This document shows, piece after piece, positions 27,286 to 36,536 of a stretch of 64,000 nt of DNA (position 1 is its first letter; every line of letters starts with the position of its first letter). Source of the DNA: Acinetobacter sp. ANC 4910 (GTDB taxonomy: Bacteria > Pseudomonadota > Gammaproteobacteria > Pseudomonadales > Moraxellaceae). The stretch lies in the NCBI RefSeq assembly GCF_004331035.1, contig NZ_SJNT01000007.1:124001-188000 (forward strand), in the 5' to 3' direction. Both the position numbers and the translations under genes were made by a program. The notes beneath the pieces are model-generated. The model searched no databases and was not told where the DNA came from. It was given only the letters and a program-made list of their open reading frames with translations.

Positions 27286-28833
27286 TTATGAATGTAGATG
27301 ATCGACAACCCATGTATCTTTAATGCCACCACCCTGCGAAGAATTGACAACAAGAGAGCCTTCTTGCATAGCCATACGTGTTAAGCCACCCGGTACAATT
27401 TCGGTACGATAGGGTGAACTCAGTACAAATGGTCGCAAATCAATGTGACGTTCCGACAGACCTGTATCGCTTAACATTGGGCAAACCGACAAATCTAATG
27501 TGGGTTGAGCAATATACAAATGCGGCGTTGCCAAAATTTTATCTTTAAAAGTCGCAATTTGCTGTACAGAAGCATGTGGCCCGATGAGCATGCCATACCC
27601 CCCCGAACCCTGTGCTTCTTTCACAACAAGCTGAGCTAAATTGTCTAATACATATTCAAGGTCTTTGCTTTCACGACACTGATAAGTAGGCACATTTTTA
27701 AGGATGGGTTGTTCAGCTAAGTAAAACTGAATCATTTTATCAACATAAGGATAAATGGATTTGTCATCTGCAACCCCAGTGCCAGGTGCATTTGCAATCA
27801 CCACATTCTTTTGCAAATAGGCAGACATCAAACCTGCAACGCCAAGTGTACTGTCAGGCATGAAACACAATGGATCGAGATAATCATCATCAATACGTCG
27901 ATAAATTACATCAACCTGTTGTTTGCCTCGTACCGTTTTGACATAAACCTTATCGTTTTCGACGTAAAGATCACGCGATGTTACTAAAGGCACACCCATT
28001 TCCCTTGCCAAAAAGGAGTGTTCATAATATGCGCTGTTAAAACGACCTGGAGTTAAAATGACAATGAAAGGACTATCGTTAAAGGCATTCTCTGCCAATA
28101 TTTCTTTCAGTAATAACGGATAATGTTCAATGCCTTGCAAGTTATTTTGCAAACATAATTCAGGCATTAATTTCTGACTGATTTTTCGGCTTTCCAACAT
28201 ATAAGACACACCCGATGGCGTTCTTAAATTATCTTCCAGCACATAAAACTCGCCATGACGGTCCCGAACAATATCAATGCCGCTAATTTGGCTATAGATT
28301 TTACCTTTCAAACTATGATTGCACATATGTGGCTGAAAAGCCTCATGCTTGAGAACTTGCAGTTCAGGCACAATACCTGCTTTAAGAATATCTTGCTGAT
28401 GATAGATATCATGTAAAAAAAGATTCAAGGCTTTGACGCGTTGTGCACAACCGAGTGAGATTTTATTCCATTGCTTTTTCGCAATCACTCGCGGGATCAC
28501 ATCGTAAGGAATGGTTCGCTCCGTTCCTTCTGCTTCTCCATAGACAGTAAAGGTAATGCCTTCATATAAAAAATGTTCTTTGGCATGCTGATTTAAAGCG
28601 TGTAAGTCATCTATATTATATTGCGACAACCAATGTTCAATTTTTGCACATGCCGTTTCAGAAACAGCATGATCATCCAACATTTCATTAAAAAAAACCG
28701 AATTTGTTCTCTCAAAAAGTAACTGTGTTTTCTCCTGCTGTTTTGCTACACCCTCCACTTTTACTGTCACTTGCTTACTATTCACTTCTGGTGATAAACC
28801 GTTTAACTCTACAATCTCTTTTTCTTTAAGCAT
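27286..28833 (-). CDS. circularly permuted ATP-grasp protein
   Basis: 515 residues of the CP_ATPgrasp family (formerly DUF404/DUF407), presumed peptide-type ligase. Marks are GITFTVYGEAEGTERTIPYD, the DIVRDRHGEFYVLEDNLRTPSG segment with SYMLESR, DVIYRRIDDDYLDPL, and the ATP-site stretch KEAQGSGGYGMLIG followed by the RPFVL and GGLTRMA region. I start at ATG 28833 because AGAGGG lies just upstream; an in-frame ATG 19 codons earlier lacks this. First gene of the Anbu operon, 28 bp before the alpha-E gene, and divergent from a WYL regulator. Confidence 0.9.
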   Translation of the reverse strand: MLKEKEIVELNGLSPEVNSKQVTVKVEGVAKQQEKTQLLFERTNSVFFNEMLDDHAVSETACAKIEHWLSQYNIDDLHALNQHAKEHFLYEGITFTVYGEAEGTERTIPYDVIPRVIAKKQWNKISLGCAQRVKALNLFLHDIYHQQDILKAGIVPELQVLKHEAFQPHMCNHSLKGKIYSQISGIDIVRDRHGEFYVLEDNLRTPSGVSYMLESRKISQKLMPELCLQNNLQGIEHYPLLLKEILAENAFNDSPFIVILTPGRFNSAYYEHSFLAREMGVPLVTSRDLYVENDKVYVKTVRGKQQVDVIYRRIDDDYLDPLCFMPDSTLGVAGLMSAYLQKNVVIANAPGTGVADDKSIYPYVDKMIQFYLAEQPILKNVPTYQCRESKDLEYVLDNLAQLVVKEAQGSGGYGMLIGPHASVQQIATFKDKILATPHLYIAQPTLDLSVCPMLSDTGLSERHIDLRPFVLSSPYRTEIVPGGLTRMAMQEGSLVVNSSQGGGIKDTWVVDHLHS

Positions 28834-29091
28834 ATGACCCTCTTTATAGTTATAGCCAAACTCATTTTTATTAAGCAATAAGAATGCCACTCCTTACATC
28901 ACTTATGCCGAGTCCTTATTAATTCATGCTTTTAGTCCGTACTCAATATCATTTCTGCTTGATCTTACGCCTAAAATTATTGAACTTTCTTTGCCTGATT
29001 GGTTGAGAAATGCTTGCCAATTCGGTTAGGTTTTTTTATTGTGTTTAACACTGTTTTATTAATTACCAACTTATTTGTTGTTATTTGAATT

Positions 29092-30084
29092 ATGTCTGCA
29101 CAAGAAAAAGAAACATCGAATAGCCTTTATCGACAATGGCAAATCCTTTCCCGCCTTTCCGCAGGAAAATGGATGGGTACACGGGAAATACAGGAAATTT
29201 TGCAAAGAGAAGGCATTGATATCAGCTTGCGTACCATCCAGCGTGATTTGAATCAGATTTCGCAGCGATTTCCAATTGAAAGCAACAAAACCGTCCCACA
29301 AGGATGGCGTTGGCGTTCAGATGCACCGCTTCAAAGCCTGCCGCATATGACCAGTTCTCAAGCTGTGACTTTTATGATGGTAGAGGAGCACTTAAAGCAC
29401 CTTCTGCCTCCAAGCTTACTCGAAGAGATGAATCCGTGGTTTGATTTGGCACGTCGCAGTTTATCCACCCAAAATAATGTTCGCCAATGGATTAATCGGG
29501 TACGTATTGTGCCTGCCAACCAACCTTTGATTCCCCCCATGGTTGATCGAGCTGCACAGCAAGCCATTTATGAGGGTTTACTACAAGACAAGCAATTGGA
29601 ATGTGTTTATCAAAAACGTCCACAAGCCGAAGAAAGTATCTATACGCTGAACCCTTTGGCATTGGTACAAAAAGGTGCAACTATTTATTTAATTTGCACT
29701 CGTTATGATAAAACCGATATTCAGACTTTTGCCTTGCACCGTTTTAAGTCAGCCAAAGTGCTGGATTCTCGTGCACTACATCCAGTCAATTTCGATATTG
29801 ATGCCTATATTGATTCAGGTGCACTTGGATTTAGAGTTGATTACAATAAACCGACGGATCACGTTGCTTTAAAACTGACCATTCCAGAATGTGAGTCCCA
29901 TTATTTTGAAGAAAGCCAGCTAAGTCGAGATCAAGTGATTACACCTCTTGAGCATAATCTGGTCCAAATTTCCGCAACTGTGCCCTTTACCTCTCAACTG
30001 ACTTGGTGGTTACGCAGCTTCGGTAATAAAATTCAAAAAATTGAACCTGAAGAAGTTGAACGTGCAGTCCTTCAACTAGACTAA
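29092..30084 (+). CDS. WYL-domain transcriptional regulator
   Basis: 330 residues. An N-terminal winged helix (about 15-70: YRQWQILSRLSAGKWMGTREI, SLRTIQRDLNQISQRF) is followed by the WYL ligand-binding domain (about 160-250: LNPLALVQKGATIYLICTRYD, TFALHRFKSAKVLD) and a C-terminal WCX extension. The Trp-Tyr-Leu motif itself is here replaced by IYLIC. It is divergent from the ATP-grasp/Anbu operon over about 260 bp and may control it, but this is inference from position only. Confidence 0.88.
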   Translation: MSAQEKETSNSLYRQWQILSRLSAGKWMGTREIQEILQREGIDISLRTIQRDLNQISQRFPIESNKTVPQGWRWRSDAPLQSLPHMTSSQAVTFMMVEEHLKHLLPPSLLEEMNPWFDLARRSLSTQNNVRQWINRVRIVPANQPLIPPMVDRAAQQAIYEGLLQDKQLECVYQKRPQAEESIYTLNPLALVQKGATIYLICTRYDKTDIQTFALHRFKSAKVLDSRALHPVNFDIDAYIDSGALGFRVDYNKPTDHVALKLTIPECESHYFEESQLSRDQVITPLEHNLVQISATVPFTSQLTWWLRSFGNKIQKIEPEEVERAVLQLD

Positions 30085-30112
30085 AATGCTCATTTAATAA
30101 AGTGATACGCAA

Positions 30113-30143
30113 AAAAAAAAGTCCCAACGATTGGGACTTTATA
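30113..30143. terminator. terminator after the WYL regulator
   Basis: AAAGTCCCAA - CGA - TTGGGACTTT with a preceding 8-base A-run, about 30 bp after the stop. Confidence 0.85.
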
Positions 30144-30488
30144 ATTTTATTGTATTTATCTGTTCTAATTTATAATCTTGCAGGGTTAAAGTCTTAGACA
30201 TTATGTTTTTAAACCCCTTTTCATAGTGTCTACATGAGTTGTATTTTTTGCTGCACATGGAATGCTTCAGCAAGCAAGTTCTCCTCGGTTGTATCGAATA
30301 GATTTAATGGTCATCACTGGTTTCTCCGCGTGGTTTAAGTGTTCATTGAATATACTGAATCTTTAACCTCACCTGAAATAAGCAATTATTCCGATCAAAT
30401 CATATTTTCTGCTTAAATGAATTTATGCAAATGACTAACGATCTTGATGATAAATACACCGTCATCCGCGCATTTATTTCATTCTATT
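30144..30488. other. non-coding gap between the WYL regulator and mdcH
   Basis: About 345 bp with no convincing reading frame on either strand. The two neighbouring transcripts converge here. I see no clear T-tailed hairpin for the mdc transcript; a weak GATGA...TCATC dyad at about 30447-30467 is the nearest candidate. No RNA gene or repeat recognised. Confidence 0.45.
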
Positions 30489-31412
30489 TTAGAAATCAGT
30501 ATTTTGTTGTTTTTCAATCCAATGTTCTAAACCTTGAAAAGTCTTAAAATCATCCACGGCTCGTACATTTAAGTGTGGATAACGTTCCAATAACATTTTA
30601 CTCAAAGCATTACCTGTTCCTAGTTCTAGAACAATATCGGGTTGATTTTCTTGTATAGCCGTTAAACACGAATCCCAGTCTATGGCATGGTTCATTTGAT
30701 GAATCAGCGCCTCAACGGCATCACAGGTTTTATAATATTTATGACCACCCGAACCACCAATAATTGGCGTTACCAAACGGTTAAATTGATGCTGTAGCAT
30801 GACCTGCCGATAAGGAGCTACAGCGCAATCCATTAAGGATGTATGGGAAGGAATAGTGACATTTAGCCGCTTTGTCGAACGTGTTCCCACCTGTTCAAGT
30901 TGTTGTGTCAATTGCTGTAAATTTGCTTCTAGACCACCGACAATAAAATGACTATCGCTAATTTTTATTGATAATTCAGTCGCAGTCTTTGCCAGAAGTA
31001 GCTCTAATCCGTTCCAATTTAGTCCTTGAACAGCCAGTAAACCACTCGGTTCTTGCACAGCTTGCGACATTAACATGCCTCGCTGTTGTGCCAAATACAG
31101 TCCCTGCTCAAAACTAATTTCGGTTGAACAAATCAGTGCGCTCAGCTCACCCAATGAATAACCTGAAAAACTGATGATTTCATCTAGCTTATACTTTAAC
31201 TTTTGCCATCGACACCACTGTAAGGCAAAAATGAAAGGTTGAGCAAAATCATTGGAATATAAGTCTGCTTCGGATAAATTTGGATTAAATAATGTAGGTA
31301 AATAGTGTGTGAGCTGCGAAGTGACATTCAACTCAGTCGCAAGATCTTTTAATTGCTGAACATGAGATAAATTCTGTAAACCTTGTCCACTAAATAATAT
31401 TGCGAAATTCAT
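30489..31412 (-). CDS. mdcH: malonate decarboxylase epsilon subunit (malonyl-CoA:ACP transacylase)
   Basis: Loads malonyl groups from malonyl-CoA onto the decarboxylase carrier protein to start the acyl-exchange cycle. 307 residues with the FabD fold: ILFSGQGLQN at the start, the nucleophile Ser 86 in FSGYSLGELSAL, and the His of the catalytic dyad in the SHTSLM segment. Last gene of the mdc operon; its start overlaps mdcB by 23 bp. Confidence 0.92.
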   Translation of the reverse strand: MNFAILFSGQGLQNLSHVQQLKDLATELNVTSQLTHYLPTLFNPNLSEADLYSNDFAQPFIFALQWCRWQKLKYKLDEIISFSGYSLGELSALICSTEISFEQGLYLAQQRGMLMSQAVQEPSGLLAVQGLNWNGLELLLAKTATELSIKISDSHFIVGGLEANLQQLTQQLEQVGTRSTKRLNVTIPSHTSLMDCAVAPYRQVMLQHQFNRLVTPIIGGSGGHKYYKTCDAVEALIHQMNHAIDWDSCLTAIQENQPDIVLELGTGNALSKMLLERYPHLNVRAVDDFKTFQGLEHWIEKQQNTDF

Positions 31413-32265
31413 GTTCCACCTTCAGCATGAATAAAGTGACCCCCAATAAGTCTGCACTTCCACCGGGGCTAAGATGATGTAGAAGAAAGTAATCTTCTAT
31501 TTTTTTCACTTCTTGCATCCAGTCGGCTTGTAGTACTCCACCGCGTGCCAAAAACTGCTTCGCCATATCTTGTACAATATATAACGCAGATAAACCACCA
31601 CGCCAAACAATATTGGTATCTTGCAAATGAGACATTAATGCAAATAAAGCTTGAAGGGAGGCGCGCTTTTTATCTTCTGTTTTTACATAAATTTCTAAAT
31701 AATGTGGAACAGCAACATCTAAAACAGTTTTAAAACCTGAAGCCACTTCTTCAATAGCACCCGTAATGCCATATTGATTCCGCATGCGTTGCCCATGACT
31801 GTTGGGATTACGCTCTAGATGATGTAGTAATTCCTCTTGCCATGTTTGCTGAATTATACGACTGATAGAGATCGCATTCAGTGCAATATCTTGAGCAAAG
31901 CATTTTCCTACCGCTGCGCTGGCAAAGCCTAAATTAAAAATTGCCCCTTTGTGGGTATTAATCTGTACGGTTGCTGTCATCATCTTCTGCTCGGCTTGAA
32001 TCCCACACTGCCGAATATTTTCAAAAGCAACATCTTGGTAACCGTTCAAACATTGTGATTGAAAATAACCATGTAAAGCATGAATACTGCGCTGAAATAA
32101 AGGAAAATCCATATCTGCATGACTGCCCTGCGTACTTGGACAAACCAAACCGGGCTTTTGTTCTAAACTGACTTCTTCATAAAGTGCTGTTCGAGCTAAA
32201 AGGTCTAATTGCATTGCATACTGTGAAATGTCTAATGCACTTTCATGCTTCTGTATAATCTGCAT
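31390..32265 (-). CDS. mdcB: triphosphoribosyl-dephospho-CoA synthase
   Basis: Makes 2'-(5''-triphosphoribosyl)-3'-dephospho-CoA, the prosthetic group precursor of the malonate decarboxylase carrier protein, from dephospho-CoA and ATP. 291 residues of the CitG/MdcB family, with EVSLEQKPGLVCPSTQGSHADMDF, where the Pro/Gly and HxDMD-type motif is diagnostic, and HLSPGGSADLLGVTLFM at the end. ATG 32265 is used; a TTG two codons earlier is in frame. It overlaps mdcG upstream and mdcH downstream. Confidence 0.94.
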   Translation of the reverse strand: MQIIQKHESALDISQYAMQLDLLARTALYEEVSLEQKPGLVCPSTQGSHADMDFPLFQRSIHALHGYFQSQCLNGYQDVAFENIRQCGIQAEQKMMTATVQINTHKGAIFNLGFASAAVGKCFAQDIALNAISISRIIQQTWQEELLHHLERNPNSHGQRMRNQYGITGAIEEVASGFKTVLDVAVPHYLEIYVKTEDKKRASLQALFALMSHLQDTNIVWRGGLSALYIVQDMAKQFLARGGVLQADWMQEVKKIEDYFLLHHLSPGGSADLLGVTLFMLKVEHEFRNII

Positions 32266-32923
32266 CTTCAAGCGTCCCTTCTAATAATTGTTCTAATCTC
32301 AGCATATCTACCCACTGCAAACCTTTTACAATAATGCTTTGCGTATGATCTGGATAAATCATCAGGAGTTCATTAAACGATACATGCCAAGCTGGATGTA
32401 TTTTAATTTCTCCATCCAAACGGACCTGACTCAATGCTTGAGCGTGTTGAATCAAATTTAGAATCTCAGAAATTTGTGTTATTTTTTTTGGATATAACAC
32501 CAAATCCAAGTCTGATGTCGGGCGTACATAAGCTTCTTTGCTAAGGTATTCATACGCATAAGACCCATAGACATACACTTCGCAACCAAGCTGTTGCAAA
32601 GCCTCCGCAAAATCATGGATTACCGTATCTGAAAAGGTGTTTTCATGCTCTTTTAAGAGCGTATGTAAAGATAGCGGCCGGGTAATCAGTTCAATTTCAG
32701 CAATATCGACTAAACATGCAACCCGATATTTGCAACCCTCAACCAAGCAGTTGATCGCCAGCTTAACTTGTCCATCTGCCGAACTTTCCTGTCGGCATAC
32801 CGTCATTGGAATATTCTGACTCAGTAACTGAGACACTTTTTGTTTAGCAGGTTCAGGTAAAGTACTATCCAAAAAATGTAATGTTGCTGAATCATATAGA
32901 TAAGCTAAGTCATGACGATCCAT
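32243..32923 (-). CDS. mdcG: malonate decarboxylase holo-ACP synthase (phosphoribosyl-dephospho-CoA transferase)
   Basis: Transfers the triphosphoribosyl-dephospho-CoA made by MdcB onto the serine of MdcC. 226 residues of the MdcG nucleotidyltransferase-like family. The motif YGSYAYEYLSKEAYVRPTSDLDLVLYP contains the nucleotidyltransferase GS...DxD site, and IKHPAWHVSFNEL-type sequence (here IHPAWHVSFNELL) follows. It overlaps mdcB by 23 bp and starts 10 bp after mdcE. Confidence 0.92.
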   Translation of the reverse strand: MDRHDLAYLYDSATLHFLDSTLPEPAKQKVSQLLSQNIPMTVCRQESSADGQVKLAINCLVEGCKYRVACLVDIAEIELITRPLSLHTLLKEHENTFSDTVIHDFAEALQQLGCEVYVYGSYAYEYLSKEAYVRPTSDLDLVLYPKKITQISEILNLIQHAQALSQVRLDGEIKIHPAWHVSFNELLMIYPDHTQSIIVKGLQWVDMLRLEQLLEGTLEDADYTEA

Positions 32924-32933
32924 TTTCTGCTCC

Positions 32934-33650
32934 TTAGCTCAGTGCCACTTTCTCGACAATTTGATTACAAAGCATTCGACCTTCACGTTGCTGTCCAACG
33001 ACACGGCGCTGATCTGTAATATAACTTTCCAGATGTTGCTGTTGGTTTAATAATGCTTGACTCACCCAATCGGTGTCCAAGTTTTCCCATACGGCGTTGA
33101 TTGCGCCCATCTTGTAGAAATTTTCTACCCCTGGCGCAAAGATGGCTGAGCTTTGCGACAGTTCTTTCAGTTTTTCTACAGGAATTTTGGTCACCCGTGC
33201 CATCGCGTTCAGGTCCATGACTTTGACTTGAGAATCACTGAGTGCATAGACTTCATTGGCCATTAAGCCATAAGAAAGGAATCCACCACTGACCGCTTGA
33301 CCGAAGATAATGGCAAGATTGGCATGTCCGCTACGGCGTAATAGATCTACACAAGATGCCAAATGTGCAAAAGTACGGTTGAGGCACAACAACTCATCAG
33401 CACGTGATAAATCTTGGCCTTGCGTATCTACAATAAACACTACAGGCGTCTGTTGCTTCTGCTGTACCAGCTTTAAAATTTCACCTGCCAGTTCCATGGC
33501 AATCTGTTGATTAATCGGTGCGGCATTGACTGTGCCTAGAATGCGTACTGGACCTGCTTCGGTTTGTGCATTGCCCTTAATCACATAACCCTCAATCTGA
33601 TAATCCAACTGATGAGGAAACAACTGTTGTAAAAGTAATTCTGTATTCAT
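32934..33650 (-). CDS. mdcE: malonate decarboxylase gamma subunit
   Basis: 238 residues of the carboxyltransferase/crotonase-like fold. With the beta subunit it decarboxylates malonyl-S-ACP. Marks are VVFIVDTQGQDLSRADELLCLNR and the oxyanion-hole region AIIFGQAVSGGFLSYGLMANE. Follows mdcD with 4 bp between stop and start. Confidence 0.93.
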   Translation of the reverse strand: MNTELLLQQLFPHQLDYQIEGYVIKGNAQTEAGPVRILGTVNAAPINQQIAMELAGEILKLVQQKQQTPVVFIVDTQGQDLSRADELLCLNRTFAHLASCVDLLRRSGHANLAIIFGQAVSGGFLSYGLMANEVYALSDSQVKVMDLNAMARVTKIPVEKLKELSQSSAIFAPGVENFYKMGAINAVWENLDTDWVSQALLNQQQHLESYITDQRRVVGQQREGRMLCNQIVEKVALS

Positions 33651-33654
33651 GTGC

Positions 33655-34542
33655 TCATCCTTGCTTTAACAACACAACTTCATGGGCAGACAGCATCGGA
33701 ATTTTTTCTGGCTGTGCAATTCCCATGTCATGCCAAATCTGTAAACCATCATTTTTACCAAACCAGCGGTGGTACTGCTGCTCAAGCTGTTGCTGTTGCT
33801 GCAATAATTGTTCTAAGTCTAAAGGGGCTGCTTTAGCATCTAGCTGCGCTAAAATCGCATCGCGAATATCCGCAATATCATCCTCAACCAAAGCTTGTAC
33901 ATGATCGAGTAAATAACGATGCTTCCCGCCTGTAACGCGCCAAACCAAAGCACGATCTTTCGAATCAAATTCTTCCACGCCTTTGACTGTTTCAATCACT
34001 TCTGGGCCAGACAGTGCCAAACGTCCTTCTTCCGTCATGATAATGGCACTGCTTAAACACGCACTGATGCCCATGCCACCAAAAGCACCACAGGTGCCGC
34101 CAATTACCGTAATAATCGGAATGCCTGCATTTCGTACCTGTAACATGGCACGCATAATTTCGGAAATGGCGATGAGACCTGCATTCGCTTCGTGTAGACG
34201 CACACCACCTGAGTCGACAAAAAATACGACTGCTTGTGCTTGATCTTGAATGGCTTTTTGTAAAAGACCGACAATTTTTGCCCCGTGGATTTCACCCACA
34301 GAACCACCCATGAATTGACCTTCTTGCGCCATAATATGTACAGGTGTTCCATTCAAACGGGCTGTACCAATAATCACACCATCATCAAAACTTCCTGGAA
34401 TATCCAGAGCCGATAAATGCGGACTAACTTCAATTTCAGTCGGTTTGAGTATTTCATTAAAACTCTGAGCATCGACGACCGCTTGAATACGCGCACGTGC
34501 GGTTTTTTCATAAAAACTATTTTTGAGCATCACTTGATCCAT
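33655..34542 (-). CDS. mdcD: malonate decarboxylase beta subunit
   Basis: 295 residues of the carboxyltransferase fold (related to acetyl-CoA carboxylase beta). Visible are SFDDGVIIGTARLNGTPVHI, GSVGEIHGAKIVGLL, FFVDSGGVRLHEANAGL and GGTCGAFGGMGISACLSS, the usual carboxyltransferase motifs. It forms the decarboxylating heterodimer with MdcE. GGGAG precedes the ATG; 3 bp separate it from mdcC. Confidence 0.95.
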   Translation of the reverse strand: MDQVMLKNSFYEKTARARIQAVVDAQSFNEILKPTEIEVSPHLSALDIPGSFDDGVIIGTARLNGTPVHIMAQEGQFMGGSVGEIHGAKIVGLLQKAIQDQAQAVVFFVDSGGVRLHEANAGLIAISEIMRAMLQVRNAGIPIITVIGGTCGAFGGMGISACLSSAIIMTEEGRLALSGPEVIETVKGVEEFDSKDRALVWRVTGGKHRYLLDHVQALVEDDIADIRDAILAQLDAKAAPLDLEQLLQQQQQLEQQYHRWFGKNDGLQIWHDMGIAQPEKIPMLSAHEVVLLKQG

Positions 34543-34545
34543 GTT

Positions 34546-34854
34546 CTATACTCCCTTAAACATAGATATTGCTTGGCTTAAGCGCAGGTTCACCACCGCA
34601 GGGGTCGCACCCATATCATTTAACTGAAATTTAAGCCCTGCCACTGCATGACGTTGTGCAAATTCATTCAGTACAGACTGCCAAACATGTTGAAAACCGA
34701 CGGCTGATGTAGTGACTTCAATCTGACAAATATCTGCTTGATCATGCTGTGAAACCAAGACTTCTAAATTTCCAGAACCGACCACACCGCAAATGACCGC
34801 CGCTTGTTCAGCGCTCAGTGGCGCTGATTGCAATTCAAATTTTAACTTTTCCAT
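34546..34854 (-). CDS. mdcC: malonate decarboxylase acyl carrier protein (delta subunit)
   Basis: 102 residues. Carrier protein whose serine (Ser 27 in GVVGSGNLEVLV) receives the phosphoribosyl-dephospho-CoA arm carrying acetyl or malonyl groups. The VGSGNLEVL motif is the family signature. I start at the ATG giving MEKLKFEL, directly after the mdcA stop; a GTG three codons earlier that overlaps that stop is the alternative. Confidence 0.93.
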   Translation of the reverse strand: MEKLKFELQSAPLSAEQAAVICGVVGSGNLEVLVSQHDQADICQIEVTTSAVGFQHVWQSVLNEFAQRHAVAGLKFQLNDMGATPAVVNLRLSQAISMFKGV

Positions 34855-34859
34855 GTCAA

Positions 34860-36515
34860 TCACCAGTTTCTAAAGCGACTTGGGGGACTATATAAACCAC
34901 CCGACCATTTAACTAAATCTTTCACCGATTTTGCTGCAAGTAAATCACGGCTCACTTGTGTTGGATCGATGCCCAAATCTTCTGGACGCTGAATAATGCC
35001 GCGCTGACGTAATTCTTCAACTTTCGCTGTGTCACGCTGCATACCGACTGGGGTATAACCTGCAACACCACGAATGGCTTGTTCCCGTTCTTCTGGAGTC
35101 CGACATAACAGTAAGTTGGCAATCCCTTCTTCCGTCACAATATGGGTCACGTCTTCACCATAAATCATGATTGGCGGGAGTTCGCTCTCCATTTTATCTT
35201 GCAACTGCCACGCATCTAACTCTTCCACAAAGACAGGATGCATATGTTCACGATACGTTTCGACCAACTGCACTACCAGTTTGCGACCTTTAATCAGTTT
35301 TCCATCGACTGCTTCACGCCCTGCTTTGGTATAGGCATAACTGGCATGACGGCGTCCATGCGGGTCAGAACCCATATTCGGTGCACCACCAAAACCAGAA
35401 ATACGGTCTACCGTGGCGGTTGAGCTGTTGCCTTGCAAGTCAATTTGTAAGGTTGAACCAATGAAGAGATCACAGGCATATAAACCAGCAGTTTGACTAA
35501 AGGCACGATTGGAACGCATGCTGCCATCACTGCCTGTAAAAAAGACATCCGGACGTTCTTTAATATAGTCTTCCATCCCGACTTCAGAACCGAAGCTATG
35601 GATTGATTCGACAAATCCACTTTCAATTGCTGGAATTAAAGTCGGGTGCGGATTCAAAGCCCAATTGGTACAGATCTGCCCCTTTAGTCCTAAGGATGCT
35701 CCATAGGTAGGCAGTAACAATTCAATCGCCGCGGTATCAAAGCCAATACCATGATTTAAACGTTGAATTTGATACGGTGCATAGATGCCTTTAATGACCA
35801 TCATCGCCATTAAAATTTGCACTTCGGTAATTTGTGCAGGATCACGGGTAAACAATGGTTCTATATAGTTGTGCTTGGGACTTTCAATATAAAAATCGAC
35901 CCAATCCGCAGGCACATCCACACGAGGTAACTTATCGACAATTTCATTGACCTGTGCAATCACAATGCCACTTTTAAATGCGGTGGCTTCAATAATTGCA
36001 GGCGTATCTTCGGTATTCGCACCCGTATATAAATTTCCTTGACGGTCTGCCGCATGTGCCGTGATTAAACAAACATTTGGAGTGAGATCGATAAAGTAAC
36101 GTCCGTACAGCTCTAGGTAAGTATGAATTGATCCGATACTAATCTTTTGCTGCTGAACCAATTGAGCCAGACGTAAACTTTGTGGGCCAGCAAAGGAGAA
36201 ATCTACCTTAGAAGCAATGCCCTTTTCAAAGACGTCAATATGACTGGGTAAAGCCAATACTGACTGCACTATATGTAAGTCATGAATCACATCTGGATTA
36301 CATTGACTTAAACTCTTCGAGAGGAAATCTGCTTGTTTCTGGTTATTGCCTTCTAAGCACACCCGATCTCCACAAGCAATGACCGTTTCCAATAGTTCAA
36401 TGACACGTGCATGGTCAACTTTTTTTTCAAAGCCTTTTTCTTTGGCTTGATTCAGTTTCTCTTGTCTACGGGTTCTCTGCTTATCCCATAAATGCTTCTT
36501 AACCATCTGGTTCAT
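34860..36515 (-). CDS. mdcA: malonate decarboxylase alpha subunit (acetyl-S-ACP:malonate ACP transferase)
   Basis: 551 residues. Exchanges the acetyl group on the carrier protein for malonate, releasing acetate. It belongs to the CoA-transferase superfamily, and conserved blocks include NICLITAHAADRQGNLYTGAN-type sequence (here NVCLITAHAADRQGN) and HSFGSEVGMEDYI. GNSSTATVDRISGFGGAPNMGSD-type motifs (here NSSTATVDRISGFGGAPN) and KLVVQLVETYREHMHPVF follow. First enzyme gene after the transporter pair. Confidence 0.96.
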   Translation of the reverse strand: MNQMVKKHLWDKQRTRRQEKLNQAKEKGFEKKVDHARVIELLETVIACGDRVCLEGNNQKQADFLSKSLSQCNPDVIHDLHIVQSVLALPSHIDVFEKGIASKVDFSFAGPQSLRLAQLVQQQKISIGSIHTYLELYGRYFIDLTPNVCLITAHAADRQGNLYTGANTEDTPAIIEATAFKSGIVIAQVNEIVDKLPRVDVPADWVDFYIESPKHNYIEPLFTRDPAQITEVQILMAMMVIKGIYAPYQIQRLNHGIGFDTAAIELLLPTYGASLGLKGQICTNWALNPHPTLIPAIESGFVESIHSFGSEVGMEDYIKERPDVFFTGSDGSMRSNRAFSQTAGLYACDLFIGSTLQIDLQGNSSTATVDRISGFGGAPNMGSDPHGRRHASYAYTKAGREAVDGKLIKGRKLVVQLVETYREHMHPVFVEELDAWQLQDKMESELPPIMIYGEDVTHIVTEEGIANLLLCRTPEEREQAIRGVAGYTPVGMQRDTAKVEELRQRGIIQRPEDLGIDPTQVSRDLLAAKSVKDLVKWSGGLYSPPSRFRNW

Positions 36516-36536
36516 AACAACACCTTTATGTCTGAG

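Noticed and set aside
30144..30488. Possible small gene or RNA between the WYL regulator and mdcH
   Set aside because: Only very short frames (under 30 codons) without ribosome sites and no stable T-tailed hairpin could be seen.
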